Shown in pieces: positions 22,774 through 32,274 of a DNA stretch of 64,000 bases. This DNA comes from Misgurnus anguillicaudatus (lineage: Eukaryota; Chordata; Actinopteri; Cypriniformes; Cobitidae), in NCBI RefSeq assembly GCF_027580225.2, contig NW_027395283.1, positions 8,690,001 through 8,754,000 of the forward strand, written 5' to 3'. The stretch's first letter is position 1. Every line of letters starts with the position of its first letter. The notes beneath the pieces are model-generated. The model was not told the origin of the DNA. It ran no database searches and was given only the letters and a program-made list of their open reading frames with translations. Both the position numbers and the translations under genes were made by a program.

Positions 22774-23558
22774 TATTCAGGTAAGAAATTCCTGACTATT
22801 TCTTGTTGCATTCCACTAATTCGTTACCTAAATGGTGCGGGTGCCTTGTGCCCCCAAGAATTGTTGTGGTTTGTGTATTGACTTATTATTTCTAGGTATA
22901 TACCTTTCATTTAAACTTATATGCACTAGATTTCCGGGTAATTTAAGTTGTTTATCCGTGTGCTTCTACTGCTGTTCGCAGCCGTGGGCTTTGTGCGAGC
23001 CCACTAAGTGCGTTCTCGCGCTGGTGTGGGCTGACATTTTACCTGTGTTTGTATTTTCTGCTGTTTTCAGCTGGTATATTGTGTCTGCTGCTAGTGCTAT
23101 TTTTTGTTGAATTATTTGGCTGGGGGCTGTTTTTTCCAGTACATTATAAACAGCCCTGTTATTATTGTGTTTCCTGTTCACTATTTCAGTCTGTTAGGTG
23201 CGTTTACGTGCTGGTGCAGGCTGTGGCAGTATTTCCCCACACCCTATACCCCTGTTCGCAGCTGGTAAGGGGTTAGTGTGTGCCTACTAAGTGCATTCGT
23301 GCGCCGGTGCGGGCCATCATAATACTGTGTGCTGTGCTTTTCTGCTCTTAGGTACTTTTTTTCACCTTGAGTGGCGGCTACAATCACACTTTTTCCTGCA
23401 ATACTCCCCTCTGACACACCCTATACCCCTGTTTGCAGCTGGTGGGGCTAGTGTGCGACCGCTAAGTGCATTCGTGCGCTGGTGCGGCCCACCGTATTAC
23501 CTTGGCGGATTGCTGGAGGAGGACTCCAGGCATTATATTGGGATTCTGTGTTTCTGCA

Positions 23559-25148
23559 ATGGCTTCCCACTACTGCAGGATCTGCAACGCCTCCATGAGT
23601 TTTAGGGATGGGCACAGGGAGTGCCCCATATGCCTTGGAGCTGCCCACGTGCTGGAAGACGTGGACAATCCCTGTAGTGCAGCCTGCGATCTCTCCAGGG
23701 ACGAGCGACGGCGTCGGGCCGGCCAGGTGCGCGGCCATGTGCGTGAGGAAGGGAGCGGGAAGCGGCGCTCCCCTGACCAGCCATCCCTCTCCAGTAGGCA
23801 TGGGCGTAAACACAAGCGCAAGCGTTCACGTTCGCGTGATCGACAGCGGGATTCCCCCCATGGAGTTACCCAGGTTGAGCCACCCAAATCTGTTAAGCCC
23901 CCTGCCTCAGCTACAGTGGCAGAAAGCAGCAACACGGGGTCACTCGAGATCCTTGTGGCTCTCCAGGCTCTGTCACGGAGGTTGGACAAGTTAGAAGGTA
24001 ACCAACAGGACTTATTACATGAGGATCCCCTCTCAGTCAGGCCCGAGAGCTTCGGCGAGGAGGAACATCAAGACAATGTAGATGTGTTATCCCTATGCGC
24101 TTCACACACAGTGGTGGACGACACCACAGGTGGCGACGACCTCGAAGGGGAGCTACATTCTAGCTCTGCTGAGCCAGCTGACGGCTCCACGGAGCCAGGA
24201 GAGGCCCCTGTCAGTTCCCTGATGTCACGGGTACTGAGCGCTGCCAAGGTTTTGGGCCTTCAGGGGCCTACATCTGCCCCGGCTCCCGCTGGAGGTGTTT
24301 GGGAGGGCATCTCCCGACCTGAACCACGGCCTTCTATACCTGTAGCAGATGACTATACTGCAATGCTGAGGTCATCATGGGGTACAAATTCGAAACGGAC
24401 CCAGTTTAATGCAGGTGGTCGCCAGCTGGCAAATGCTAGTTATCTGGTTGAAACTGGACTGGGGAACATGCCACCAGTTGAGTCGCCTATGGCTGCATTG
24501 ACGTCTCTGGGGTTTTCCCGTGTATCCTCCGATCCACGGTGCCCTCGCAAGGAGTGTGCCAAGACGGACCGTCTGGTCACTAATTCCTTCAACGCATCAG
24601 CTCGAGCGGCCCGTATGGGTAACGCTCTAGCCATCACTCTGGCGGCTCTACGGAAGACACTGGGCCCAGACGATCATGATTCCAGGGCCCTGGTCGACGC
24701 GGCTCTGTCTTCCCACTCCCAGCTGACACGTGACGTGGGGGATGCTATGGCCTCTGCAGTGCTGTGTCGCAGACAAGTTTGGCTGGCACAAACCTCCCTG
24801 CCAGATGCCATCAGACAGGAGCTACTCAACCTCCCTGTGGTACCAGGACACGTCTTTCACCCTGGATTCCAGGAGGTGCTTGATCGGATTGAACGGACTG
24901 CAGCATCTAGGGAAGCTGTCCAGAGGGTTTGCTCTAGGTCTGCTTCAACTGCCGGCCGCCCACCTGTCAGTAGGTATAGGCTGCGGCAGCCTACCCGGCC
25001 TCCATCAGCAGGTGACAACCCAGAGGCACAGGACTGGCGATTTTGTGCACCTGACCGACGTACAGCCTCAAATTCCAGAATTAAGGGACGACGAGGACCA
25101 CAGCGGGGCACAGGCAGGGGTGCAGACCGCAGTGGCGGTCCTGCATAG
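23559..25148 (+). CDS. DIRS-1 ORF1, Gag-like protein
   Basis: About 529 codons from the ATG at 23,559 (an in-frame upstream Met at 23,466 is possible). The start 'MASHYCRICNASM' and 'HRECPICLG' gives two CxxC pairs in a zinc-finger arrangement like that of other fish DIRS Gag proteins. Next comes a basic region 'RHGRKHKRKRSRSRDRQR', a long acidic middle and a conserved C-terminal half ('LVTNSFNASARAARMGNAL', 'DVGDAMASAVLCRRQVWL'). It presumably packages element RNA. No frame breaks. It ends at the start of the pol frame. Confidence 0.85.
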   Translation: MASHYCRICNASMSFRDGHRECPICLGAAHVLEDVDNPCSAACDLSRDERRRRAGQVRGHVREEGSGKRRSPDQPSLSSRHGRKHKRKRSRSRDRQRDSPHGVTQVEPPKSVKPPASATVAESSNTGSLEILVALQALSRRLDKLEGNQQDLLHEDPLSVRPESFGEEEHQDNVDVLSLCASHTVVDDTTGGDDLEGELHSSSAEPADGSTEPGEAPVSSLMSRVLSAAKVLGLQGPTSAPAPAGGVWEGISRPEPRPSIPVADDYTAMLRSSWGTNSKRTQFNAGGRQLANASYLVETGLGNMPPVESPMAALTSLGFSRVSSDPRCPRKECAKTDRLVTNSFNASARAARMGNALAITLAALRKTLGPDDHDSRALVDAALSSHSQLTRDVGDAMASAVLCRRQVWLAQTSLPDAIRQELLNLPVVPGHVFHPGFQEVLDRIERTAASREAVQRVCSRSASTAGRPPVSRYRLRQPTRPPSAGDNPEAQDWRFCAPDRRTASNSRIKGRRGPQRGTGRGADRSGGPA

Positions 25149-27016
25149 GAGTCCCGGGTCACCCGTCGATTGTCCTTCCCAGCTGTCACGGACCTCCTGG
25201 GAAGGCATTGTGCCAGACCCTTGGGTCGTGGCTACGGTGGCTCGCGGCTACCGATTACAATTTCGGCGGCGACCCCCAACGTTTTCAGGGATCAAGGTAA
25301 CGTCTGTAAAAGACCCTGTTTTAATGTCCGTCCTCGTCAAAGAGGTCCAGGAGTTACTTCTGAAAGGGGCCATCTCAGAATTACCGCCCAGCGCACAGCT
25401 CACTGGGTTTTACTCCAAATACTTTATTGTTCCAAAAAAAGACGGCGGTCATCGGCCTGTTCTCGACCTCAGGCCCTTGAACCGATATCTCAAAGTGCTA
25501 CCCTTCAAGATGGTCCACACAAGGGTGGTGATGCAGTCTATCCAGCAGGGGGAGTGGTTCACGTCCCTGGATCTGAAAGAGTCTACTTCCACGTCCCAAT
25601 CTGTCCAGGACACCGGCCCTTCCTGCGCTTTGCCTTTCAAGGCAGGGTATTCCAGTTTCTCGCGTGGTGTCAGCTGCGCTGTCTCCCCTCCAGGCTCGAG
25701 GGTTAAAGATCTTGCCCTACCTGGACGATTGGCTCATGTGCGCCCTCTCTCAGGAGCAGGTAGTACGAGACACGAGCACAGTTCTGGCCCACATTCAAAT
25801 GCTAGGCTTCACGGTCAACCACAAGAAGAGCAACCTGCAACCCCGTCAACAGGCAGAGTTCCTCGGCATCCTTCTGGACTCGGTAAGCATGACTGCGTCT
25901 CTCACTTCACAAAGAGCAGACAGCTTGATCAACATGACGAAGCAGTTCCACTTGGGCAGCCTTGTCACAGCTCACAGAGTTCAAAAGCTACTGGGCTTGG
26001 TGGCTGCAGCAGCAGCAGTGATTCCTCTGGGCCTGCTGAGGGCACGCCCCCTGCAGTGCTGGTTCAATGCTTTCCATCTTCACCCCAGAGACGACAGGCA
26101 GATGAAACTGCGTATATCTCAAACCTTCATCAAAGCCCTACGCCCTTGGAGCAACCGGGAGTTCATTTTACAAGGTGTCCCACTGGGGGGCCTTCCCCAC
26201 AGGAGACAGGTCATCTCAACGGACGCGTCCCTGACAGGCTGGGGGGCTGTCTGGGAAGGAAGGGCAGTGAGGGGCACATGGCAGCCGCTGTGGATGAAGG
26301 AGCACATAAATGTCCTCGAGTTGAAGGCCATCCATCTTGCTCTTCAGAAATTCCTGCCAGAGTTGCAAGGCCAACATGTTCTGGTGAGGACAGACAGCAC
26401 TTCGGCAGTGTATCATATCAATCACCAGGGAGGCACGAGGTCCCAGCGATGCCTCCAGGTGGCAGAGGAGTTGCTGATATGGGCATGGCCTCGATTTTCC
26501 TCACTGAGGGCAGTGCACATCCCAGGTGTGGAGAACAGAGCGGCCGACATTCTCTCCAGGACAGGGCCACTCCCGGGAGAGTGGAGGTTGAACACCGACG
26601 TAGTTGTTCAGATCTGGATGCGCTACGGTGCGGCCCAGATGGATCTCTTTGCTTCAGCGGAGACAACACACTGCCCAGAATGGTACTCCCTCATGGGGCA
26701 GGAGGGCAGTTTGGGCCTGGATGCTCTGTCGCAAGACTGGCCAACAGGCTTGTTATACGCTTTTCCTCCACTCCCTCTCATAGCTCAGGTCCTCCGACGG
26801 ATCAGAGAGGGCCAACACTCAGTCCTGTTGGTCGCGCCACGGTGGCCGGCGAGGCCATGGTTCCAAGAACTCCTCCGGATGCTGCAGGGTCAGCCATGGC
26901 AGTTACCGTGCAGAGCAGATCTCCTGACGCAAGCAGACGGGCGGATTTGGCATCCGAACCCGGGAGCCCTGCGTCTATGGGTTTGGCCCCTGCAGAGCCC
27001 ATCGATGGACAGCTAG
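25149..27016 (+). pseudogene. DIRS-1 reverse transcriptase-RNase H, frameshifted
   Basis: The first part (frame of 25,150) shows 'FYSKYFIVPKKDGGHRPVL' and 'FTSLDLKE'. The reading then shifts to another frame ('YFHVPICPGHRPFLRFAF', about 25,587-25,650) and to a third at 25,664 ('GLKILPYLDDWL', the YxDD-like site). The stretch between, normally about 15-20 residues, is lost. RNase H follows ('VISTDASLTGWGAVW', 'INVLELKAIHLAL', 'VRTDSTSAVYHINHQGG'), then the DIRS DNA methylase-like/linker region ('MDLFASAETTHCPEWYSL'). The element cannot make its own RT. Confidence 0.85.
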
Positions 27017-28143
27017 ATAAGGCTGTACAGGAGACACTTAATAATGCCAGGGCCCCATCTACCAGAGCTGGCTACGCACTCAGATGGAGGATCTTTTCAG
27101 AGTGGTGTTTTGGCTTGGGCATCGAGCCAACAGTCTGTCCCGTGCCACAAGTATTATGCTTCTTGCAGTCCCATTTTGATCTGGGCAAGGCAGCCAGTAC
27201 GATTAAGGTCTATGCTTCGGCCATTTCAGCTTTTCACCAGGGGGCAGATAACACATCCCTGGGTAGGCACCCTCTGATTAGCCGGTTCTTAAGGGGAGCC
27301 CGCCGGTTACGTCCAGGTCGCACCTTGCGGGCACCAAGCTGGGACCTGCCTACAGTTCTGACATCTCTCGCTGAAGGTCCTTATGAGCCTATTGCAGACG
27401 CAGATCTACGGTCTTTGTCTCTTAAGACAGCATTTTTCTTGGCTCTCTGTTCAACCAAACGAGTCGGGGAGCTGTGTGCTCTCTCCGTTAGTGATGACTG
27501 TTTGAGGTGGCAGGCAGGGGGCACTGGCGTGTCACTCTGGCCGAATCCAGCTTTCCTGCCAAAAGTGCTTGATCAGCAGTCCATGAACAAGGTGTTGGAG
27601 CTGGCCCAATTCCAGCCTTCCGCTGCCTCACAGGCAGAGCATGACAAGCTTATCACATTGTGTCCAGTCAGGGCCTTGAAAGCCTATCTGATCCGTACAC
27701 AGGCTTTAAGAGGAATGCACTCTCAACTGTTTGTCTGTTATGGGGCGGCAAGGCAGGGACTGCCGCTTTCCAAACAGAGGCTATCTCATTGGCTGGTGGA
27801 GGTTATTTCCCATGCTTATAAGGCTCAGGGGTTACCGGTCCCAACAGGTACAAGGGCTCATTCTACTAGGAGTATGGCTACATCTTGGGCTGCCCTCAAG
27901 GGTGTGGCAGCAAGCGACATCTGTGCAGCGGCTTCGTGGTTTACGCCATGCACTTTTACAAGATTTTACCGGGTGGATGTGACTCGACCAGCTCCGGTCG
28001 GCGACGCTGCCCTCATGTCTGTGACTGAGCGAGGTTCTAATTGGTCCTGGGTTCCTCGCGACTCTGTTGGTATGTGTCATACCTTTTTAGACCGTAGTGA
28101 TGGTCAGAGTGAGGTCGAAACAGATCGTAGGTTACGCATGTAA
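26857..28143 (+). CDS. DIRS-1 tyrosine recombinase
   Basis: 428 codons from the ATG at 26,857, overlapping the end of the RNase H frame by about 160 bp, as usual for DIRS. The core-binding domain has 'RAPSTRAGYALRWRIFSEWC' and 'AISAFHQGADNTSLGRHPLI'. The catalytic domain shows 'LCSTKRVGELCAL' (Arg I), 'AHSTRSMATSWA' (His-x-x-Arg) and 'CTFTRFYRVDV' (Tyr). These are the R-H-R-Y residues that integrate the circular DNA copy without target duplication. The frame is unbroken although the RT is dead. The start could be further downstream. Confidence 0.85.
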   Translation: MVPRTPPDAAGSAMAVTVQSRSPDASRRADLASEPGSPASMGLAPAEPIDGQLDKAVQETLNNARAPSTRAGYALRWRIFSEWCFGLGIEPTVCPVPQVLCFLQSHFDLGKAASTIKVYASAISAFHQGADNTSLGRHPLISRFLRGARRLRPGRTLRAPSWDLPTVLTSLAEGPYEPIADADLRSLSLKTAFFLALCSTKRVGELCALSVSDDCLRWQAGGTGVSLWPNPAFLPKVLDQQSMNKVLELAQFQPSAASQAEHDKLITLCPVRALKAYLIRTQALRGMHSQLFVCYGAARQGLPLSKQRLSHWLVEVISHAYKAQGLPVPTGTRAHSTRSMATSWAALKGVAASDICAAASWFTPCTFTRFYRVDVTRPAPVGDAALMSVTERGSNWSWVPRDSVGMCHTFLDRSDGQSEVETDRRLRM

Positions 28144-28410
28144 CCATGGATCTGTGAGACCGAGGGATGACCGTCACTATCCTTGTCGCTCGGACCATTC
28201 TGAGGCGCTCAAGGTAGGAGACTGAACCGGGAGCATTCTCTGCTATTTATAGACGCGGGTCGTTCTGCTTCCGGAGTTCATGGACATGACTTTGTTGACA
28301 TATGGTCTCGGTGATAGGCAGAACGAAGGTGATCATTCCCTTTTTAGACCGTAGTGACGGTCATCCCTCGGTCTCACAGATCCATGGTTACATGCGTAAC
28401 CTACGATACG
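28080..28410 (+). repeat. Right terminal repeat and internal complementary region of DIRS-1
   Basis: 28,225-28,350 is the inverse of the left repeat. 28,361-28,410 is the inverse of 28,110-28,165 ('cctcggtctcacagatccat' and 'atggatctgtgagaccgagg'). This self-complementary arrangement is what DIRS elements use to complete circular DNA. Confidence 0.8.
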
Positions 28411-28480
28411 CAATCCAGTCCACAACCCAGTCTCTCCATTCCTTGTTGTTTCATCCGATTGCACCAAAACATGACATCTA

Positions 28481-28813
28481 AATCCTTATTTACTTGCGTA
28501 TGTGTGTCAGTATCTCCAGACGCGAGTGTTTTCATTGTTCTTCCGTCAAACATTTCACGCGAGGGGAACACACATAAACAAACACACGAGTCAGGAAACT
28601 CGACGCGGTTTTTGGTATTCTTATAAAATACGCGATTGAAAACAGTACAATCCTTATTTACTTGCGTATGTGTGTCACTATCTCCAGACGCGAGTGTTTT
28701 CTTTGTCTTCCGTCAAACAGTTCACGCGATGGGAAACGCATGCACAAACACGCGAGTCAGGAAATCGACGCGGTTTTTGGTATTCTTATAAAATACGCGA
28801 CTGCAAACAGTAC
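28481..28813. repeat. Direct tandem duplication, units of 168 and 165 bp
   Basis: 'aatccttatttacttgcgta' starts at 28,481 and 28,649, and a third partial start is at 28,814. Each unit contains 'ctccagacgcgagtgttttc', 'gacgcggtttttggtattct' and 'ataaaatacgcga'. The duplication lies inside element W. Confidence 0.9.
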
Positions 28814-28903
28814 AATCCTTATTTAGTTGCGTCTAAGCATATATTTCCGCACAGCACGTTTATTAAACACAGGATCACTCGCATGTGCACACATAAATTA
28901 ATA

Positions 28904-29074
28904 GGCTTGTTCGACTTAATGCAGCGCCACAAGAACCGGCAGCCGAATGACGTCAGAGTTTCGCGAGAGCGATTTAAAAGCAAACTCTTCCATATGATTT
29001 CGCGGATTACTCTCGCGGTAGTTTGACGTCACCCGGCTGTCGATCTTTGCATGCCGCATGAAGTCGAACAAGCC
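28904..29074. mobile_element. Foldback MITE copy 1 (GGCTTGTTCGACTT)
   Basis: The ends GGCTTGTTCGACTT and AAGTCGAACAAGCC are inverted. The inner arms 'gatgacgtcag...cgcgagag' and 'ctctcgcgg...tgacgtca' continue the palindrome, so almost the whole unit can fold into a hairpin. A related copy is at 53,971-54,140 and a more diverged one at 52,627-52,790. It resembles the palindromic 'Angel' type of zebrafish; that identity is not verified. Confidence 0.8.
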
Positions 29075-29771
29075 GACTGCTTTCATGAGCAACACATGAG
29101 GTAATGGCGGCGGCTGTAAACAAACATTGAGCAAGTTTATCGTGCAAGTTTATCATGCTTGTCCCTTGTTGTGTTTCTACTATAATGATTACAAAAACAC
29201 AACTAAGAGTCCAAACAACGATAGGCAGTTGTTCTTTTGAGCTTTTTGCTGCACACAAACCCTGTGTTCACTTTGATTAGGCTCATGTGGCTCATTATGC
29301 AACCCTTTTGTCTCTCAGCTGTCAATCACTGATTATTCAGGAGCTTTCCCGCCTCCACGCATACAGCCTTTCCCAAGCAAAAGTGTCTTAGAAATTGTAA
29401 ATCAATATCTTGCTTTATGTGAACGAGTAGGACGAATGATTTTCACATCATTTTGAAGAAAAAACTCTAGACTACTAGATCCTGTTTTGAAAAGTCTTGG
29501 GAAAACATGTTTAGAATTAGTTTTCTGGACTTATATCAGTGACTTGAAATTTTTGCTTTTTCAAAAACCACGCATAAACATTTTTCTCTCAAAAATACAA
29601 ACATGTACATACATGTTGATTATATGATATTGTAGCCCAGTTTGTGCTTAACGCAGTGTTATGAGACTTTTACCATTAATATGTTTTTAAGCAACTGAAA
29701 AAAGCACAAATGTCAGTGCATGTCAAAACTTCCCCAGGGACCTAAAAACCCCTTAGACCCCAGAGGGTTAA

Positions 29772-30405
29772 GAAAAAAACCTAAGAAGAATTCCAATTCT
29801 CAAAAAATAAACTGTCTTAAATAGCATCTTAAAGTTAGGACAACATTACAGTAGTCTTAAATCTCAAAATGTAAGATGTTTTATAAGTTAATGTGATTGT
29901 TTTAAATGTGCCATGTTGTATTTTGTAGTCTGAAATGGCAATTTAATCAATTTACTTCACATAGATTAGTTTAAAGAGGAATTCCACACTCATATAATGA
30001 AGTTTAATGGCCTACATAGTAATATGTCATGCAACACAAATAAGTATTAGTGATAATATTAGCAAACATTTAACTTCCTCAGTAATAGCCTACATTCATT
30101 GTGAAATTACTTAACAGCTAAAAGTCGCTCTAAGCGGGTAATCGCTTTGTCATGTGAGTCGAGGGATCTGAAATCGGGCTCGCTGCACCCTCCGCGTCCA
30201 TCTCTTGACGCGTGAGCGCGGGAGACGAAGCCGTGAGCACGGAGAGTGAAGCACGCACGCCCAGGGCGCTCGACCCGCATGATGGACCGATTGCAACGTT
30301 AGGAAATGATATTTACTCACCGCACCGCCTTAATACTAGCTGGCCTCTGTTACAACACCGAATAACATCATCTATAGTCTTAATGTATCACTCGTTTGTA
30401 TCGCG
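29772..30405. other. Element Z right piece, then unassigned sequence
   Basis: 29,772-29,880 is rich in 'cttaaa/ttctcaaaa' words like the left piece of element Z. The rest to 30,405 has no recognised gene; a short frame at 30,212-30,469 has no motif. A GC-richer patch lies at 30,180-30,280. Confidence 0.45.
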
Positions 30406-30449
30406 TTATGCTGGTCCATGCTGGTGTGATGCTGTTTTTTTCAGCAGGG
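30406..30449 (+). mobile_element. Element Y, right part
   Basis: 'ttatgctggtccatgctggt' runs into 'gatgctgtttttttcagcag' and GGG, the inverse of the left terminus at 17,914-17,933. The LINE frame resumes at 30,450. The 11 bases TTATGCTGGTC also occur at 17,683-17,693, at the other inversion junction. Confidence 0.75.
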
Positions 30450-31032
30450 CTTATTGTAGGGGATTTTAATATTCATGTGTGCTGTCCTGAAAAGCCAATG
30501 GTAAGAGACTTTTTAAATGTCATTGAGTGTTTTAATCTTATACAGTGTGTATTTGGCCCCACGCAGGAACATGGGCACACTCTTGACTTGGTTTTAACTC
30601 ATGGCTTAACTGTTTCTAATCTTGAAGTCTGTGATGCTTTTTTCTCTGATCATATGCCTGTTGTATTTGAAATTTCCCTTCCTTGTGTCGTAGTTAAACC
30701 GTGTGCTTTTAATGCCGCTTGTAAAACAGCATTAGACACGGTAGCCCCCTTAAAAATCTGGAGTTGTACCTATGAGTTTTAAACATGCAGTTGTTCAACC
30801 GTTGTTAAAGAAGCCTGGTCTGGACCGACTTGAGCTCTCAAACTATCTGCCTATTTCTAAGCTCCCTTTGCTTTCCAAAATTATGGAAAAAGTTGTTTAT
30901 TTGCAGCTTAGCACATTTTTAAATGACAATTGTTTAACTGAAAATTTTCAGTCTGGGTTAAAGTCAGCCCACAGCACAGAGACAGCTCTGCTGAGGGTTT
31001 ACAACAACATTTTTCTGGCTTCAGACTCTGGT
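30450..31032 (+). pseudogene. LINE endonuclease C-terminus and reverse transcriptase N-terminus
   Basis: '[17 protein letters not shown]' (Asp of the endonuclease), 'HGHTLDLVLTHGLTV' and 'FFSDHMPVVFE' (His) complete the endonuclease begun at 7,740 and 17,934. At about 30,750-30,770 the frame jumps directly to 'MSFKHAVVQPLLKKPGLD', 'KLPLLSKIMEKVV' and '[16 protein letters not shown]', so 150-200 residues of linker are deleted. It ends 'LASDSG', where DIRS-2 was inserted; 'DDTIALLLLDLTAAFD' follows at 39,358. Confidence 0.85.
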
Positions 31033-31123
31033 GTTCCCTTTCAGTCGGTCACTACGACGTCACGTCGTGACCGACGAATTGGGAACCGCTTCGCGGGTGA
31101 CCTATCTGCTTCGAGAAACCTTT
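31033..31123 (+). repeat. Left inverted terminal repeat of DIRS-2, truncated
   Basis: Matches the inverse of the right repeat up to 'cgagaaacctttaa' (rc of 39,235-39,250) and then jumps into the middle of a gypsy-2 LTR. A palindrome 'cgacgtcacgtcgt' lies within it. Confidence 0.8.
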
Positions 31124-31130
31124 AATACTC

Positions 31131-31300
31131 TCAATACTCTCTACACCAACTTCCACCGTAGTCTTCGCCACCATTGTCAGCAACACCAACACCGGACTGT
31201 GTCTTCTGCATTGACTCTTAATACTCTCTTTCTGTTTATGTTTAATAAACATTGTTGAATTTTCCCCTGCAGTTGTTTCCACTCCTTACGTGTCATTACA
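31131..31300 (+). repeat. 5' LTR of gypsy-2, truncated to its last 170 bp
   Basis: 'caatactctctacaccaact' to 'cacgtgtcattaca'-type end. It matches 35,950-36,118 of the 3' LTR with about five differences. The first two thirds of the LTR are absent, removed together with DIRS-2 sequence by one deletion. Confidence 0.85.
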
Positions 31301-31317
31301 GAAGAATCTGGCCCTTC

Positions 31318-32274
31318 ATGGAAGCAGCGGGGGAACAACCCATTTCCGCGTTGGAGGAATTTCTCCAGCGATCATTGGCCAGGATGGATCATCAGGACAA
31401 AGCAATCGATGATATGCGGAAGGCCGTCCATGCAATGGTGGCGAAAGTTTCCGAGCTTTCCCAGCGATCTCCACACACCACGCTACCCACTGCGCCACCC
31501 ACGCTGCCTGCATCATCTTCACCTCCAGGGGGTAGTTCTTTTCCGGAGCCCCGACTACCGATCCCGGAGAAATATTCTGGTGAGCCTAATTATTGTCGTG
31601 CATTCCTGTCACATTGCTCTCTTCATTTCGCCCAACAGCCCCGGTCATTTTTTCTGGAGGAGACTAAGGTCGCATTCACCCTATCTCTGCTTACCGGCAA
31701 GGCTGCCCTCTGGGGGACGGCGGTGTGGGAGAATAAGGACATCTGCTGCTCCTCGTTCACCCTGCTTTCACAGGAGATGAAGAGGGTGTTCGATCGCTCC
31801 GTCGCCGGGAAGGAGGCCGCCCGTCTCCTCACGGAGCTTCGACAGGAGGAGCGGTCGGTCTCGGACTATGCCATCGAGTTCCGGACCCTGGCGGCGGAGT
31901 GCAGGTGGAACGAGGAGGCGCAGTGGGATCATTTCCTGCATGGGTTGGCGGATCGGATCCAGCGAGAGATCGTTACGGCAGAGTTACCCACGATGCTTAA
32001 TGGACTTGTGGATTTGGCAATCCGGGTCGATGCCCGACTATCCATGGCCGCCCGTAGGAAGTCATCTGCCAAATCCCAGCCGCATTCCGAGGTTTCCCAT
32101 CTGCCCAGCGAAGTCTCCGTCGGCGGTCTCTCAGATTCGGAGCCCATGCAGGTGGGACGAGCTCGGTTACCCCGGGAGGAGAGGAATCGGCGGAGATCCC
32201 TCGGACTATGTATGTACTGCGGTGAGCCGGGTCATCAGTGTCAGCGATGTCCGGTAAAAGACCAAGCCCGGTAG
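31318..32274 (+). CDS. gypsy-2 Gag (Sushi-like)
   Basis: 318 codons from the ATG at 31,318, 17 bp after the LTR. Early coiled-coil-like part ('[19 protein letters not shown]'), then a Pro-rich linker and a capsid region of the Ty3/gypsy retrotransposon Gag family: '[19 protein letters not shown]' and '[19 protein letters not shown]'. It ends with one zinc knuckle [14 protein letters not shown] (CX2CX4HX4C). The frame is intact. Pol follows in the -1 frame with a short overlap (32,238-32,274), consistent with ribosomal frameshifting as in Sushi elements. Confidence 0.9.
   Translation: MEAAGEQPISALEEFLQRSLARMDHQDKAIDDMRKAVHAMVAKVSELSQRSPHTTLPTAPPTLPASSSPPGGSSFPEPRLPIPEKYSGEPNYCRAFLSHCSLHFAQQPRSFFLEETKVAFTLSLLTGKAALWGTAVWENKDICCSSFTLLSQEMKRVFDRSVAGKEAARLLTELRQEERSVSDYAIEFRTLAAECRWNEEAQWDHFLHGLADRIQREIVTAELPTMLNGLVDLAIRVDARLSMAARRKSSAKSQPHSEVSHLPSEVSVGGLSDSEPMQVGRARLPREERNRRRSLGLCMYCGEPGHQCQRCPVKDQAR

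Larger units (their letters stand above)
20988..28410 (+). mobile_element. DIRS-1: tyrosine-recombinase retrotransposon
   Basis: A DIRS-type element with inverted terminal repeats instead of LTRs. The left repeat (20,988-21,198) is the inverse of sequence at 28,080-28,340, sharing for example 'cgacctcactctgac', 'aaaaagggaatgatcacctt' and 'gcagaacgacccgcgtctat'. The right side shows the extra internal complementary segments expected for DIRS (28,081-28,160 repeated inverted at 28,345-28,410). ORFs: Gag-like (23,559), RT/RNase H (25,149, broken), tyrosine recombinase (26,857, intact). A hAT element interrupts the leader. The boundaries are approximate to about 10 bp. Confidence 0.85.
20464..29767. 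mobile_element. Element W, TTAA-target DNA transposon holding DIRS-1
   Basis: The left end CACTCTGGGGTC and right end GACCCCAGAGGG (reverse complement CCCTCTGGGGTC) are inverted repeats. TTAA flanks both sides (20,460-20,463 and 29,768-29,771). A TTAA site is used by piggyBac and Kolobok elements. Without DIRS-1 the element would be about 1.9 kb with no transposase, so it was non-autonomous. Confidence 0.8.

Noticed and set aside
22832..23605. Cys/Leu-rich ORFs upstream of DIRS-1 ORF1
   Set aside because: They fall in the DIRS-1 leader, overlap each other in different frames and have no recognisable domain.
23448..24637. Minus-strand ORFs of 65-139 aa over DIRS-1 ORF1
   Set aside because: Antisense shadows in a GC-rich coding region; no motif.
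24730..26850. Single 1,137-codon ORF running through the whole DIRS-1 pol
   Set aside because: Only its first part (RT N-terminus) and last part (recombinase) are real; the middle is an open but non-coding frame opposite the true RNase H frame.
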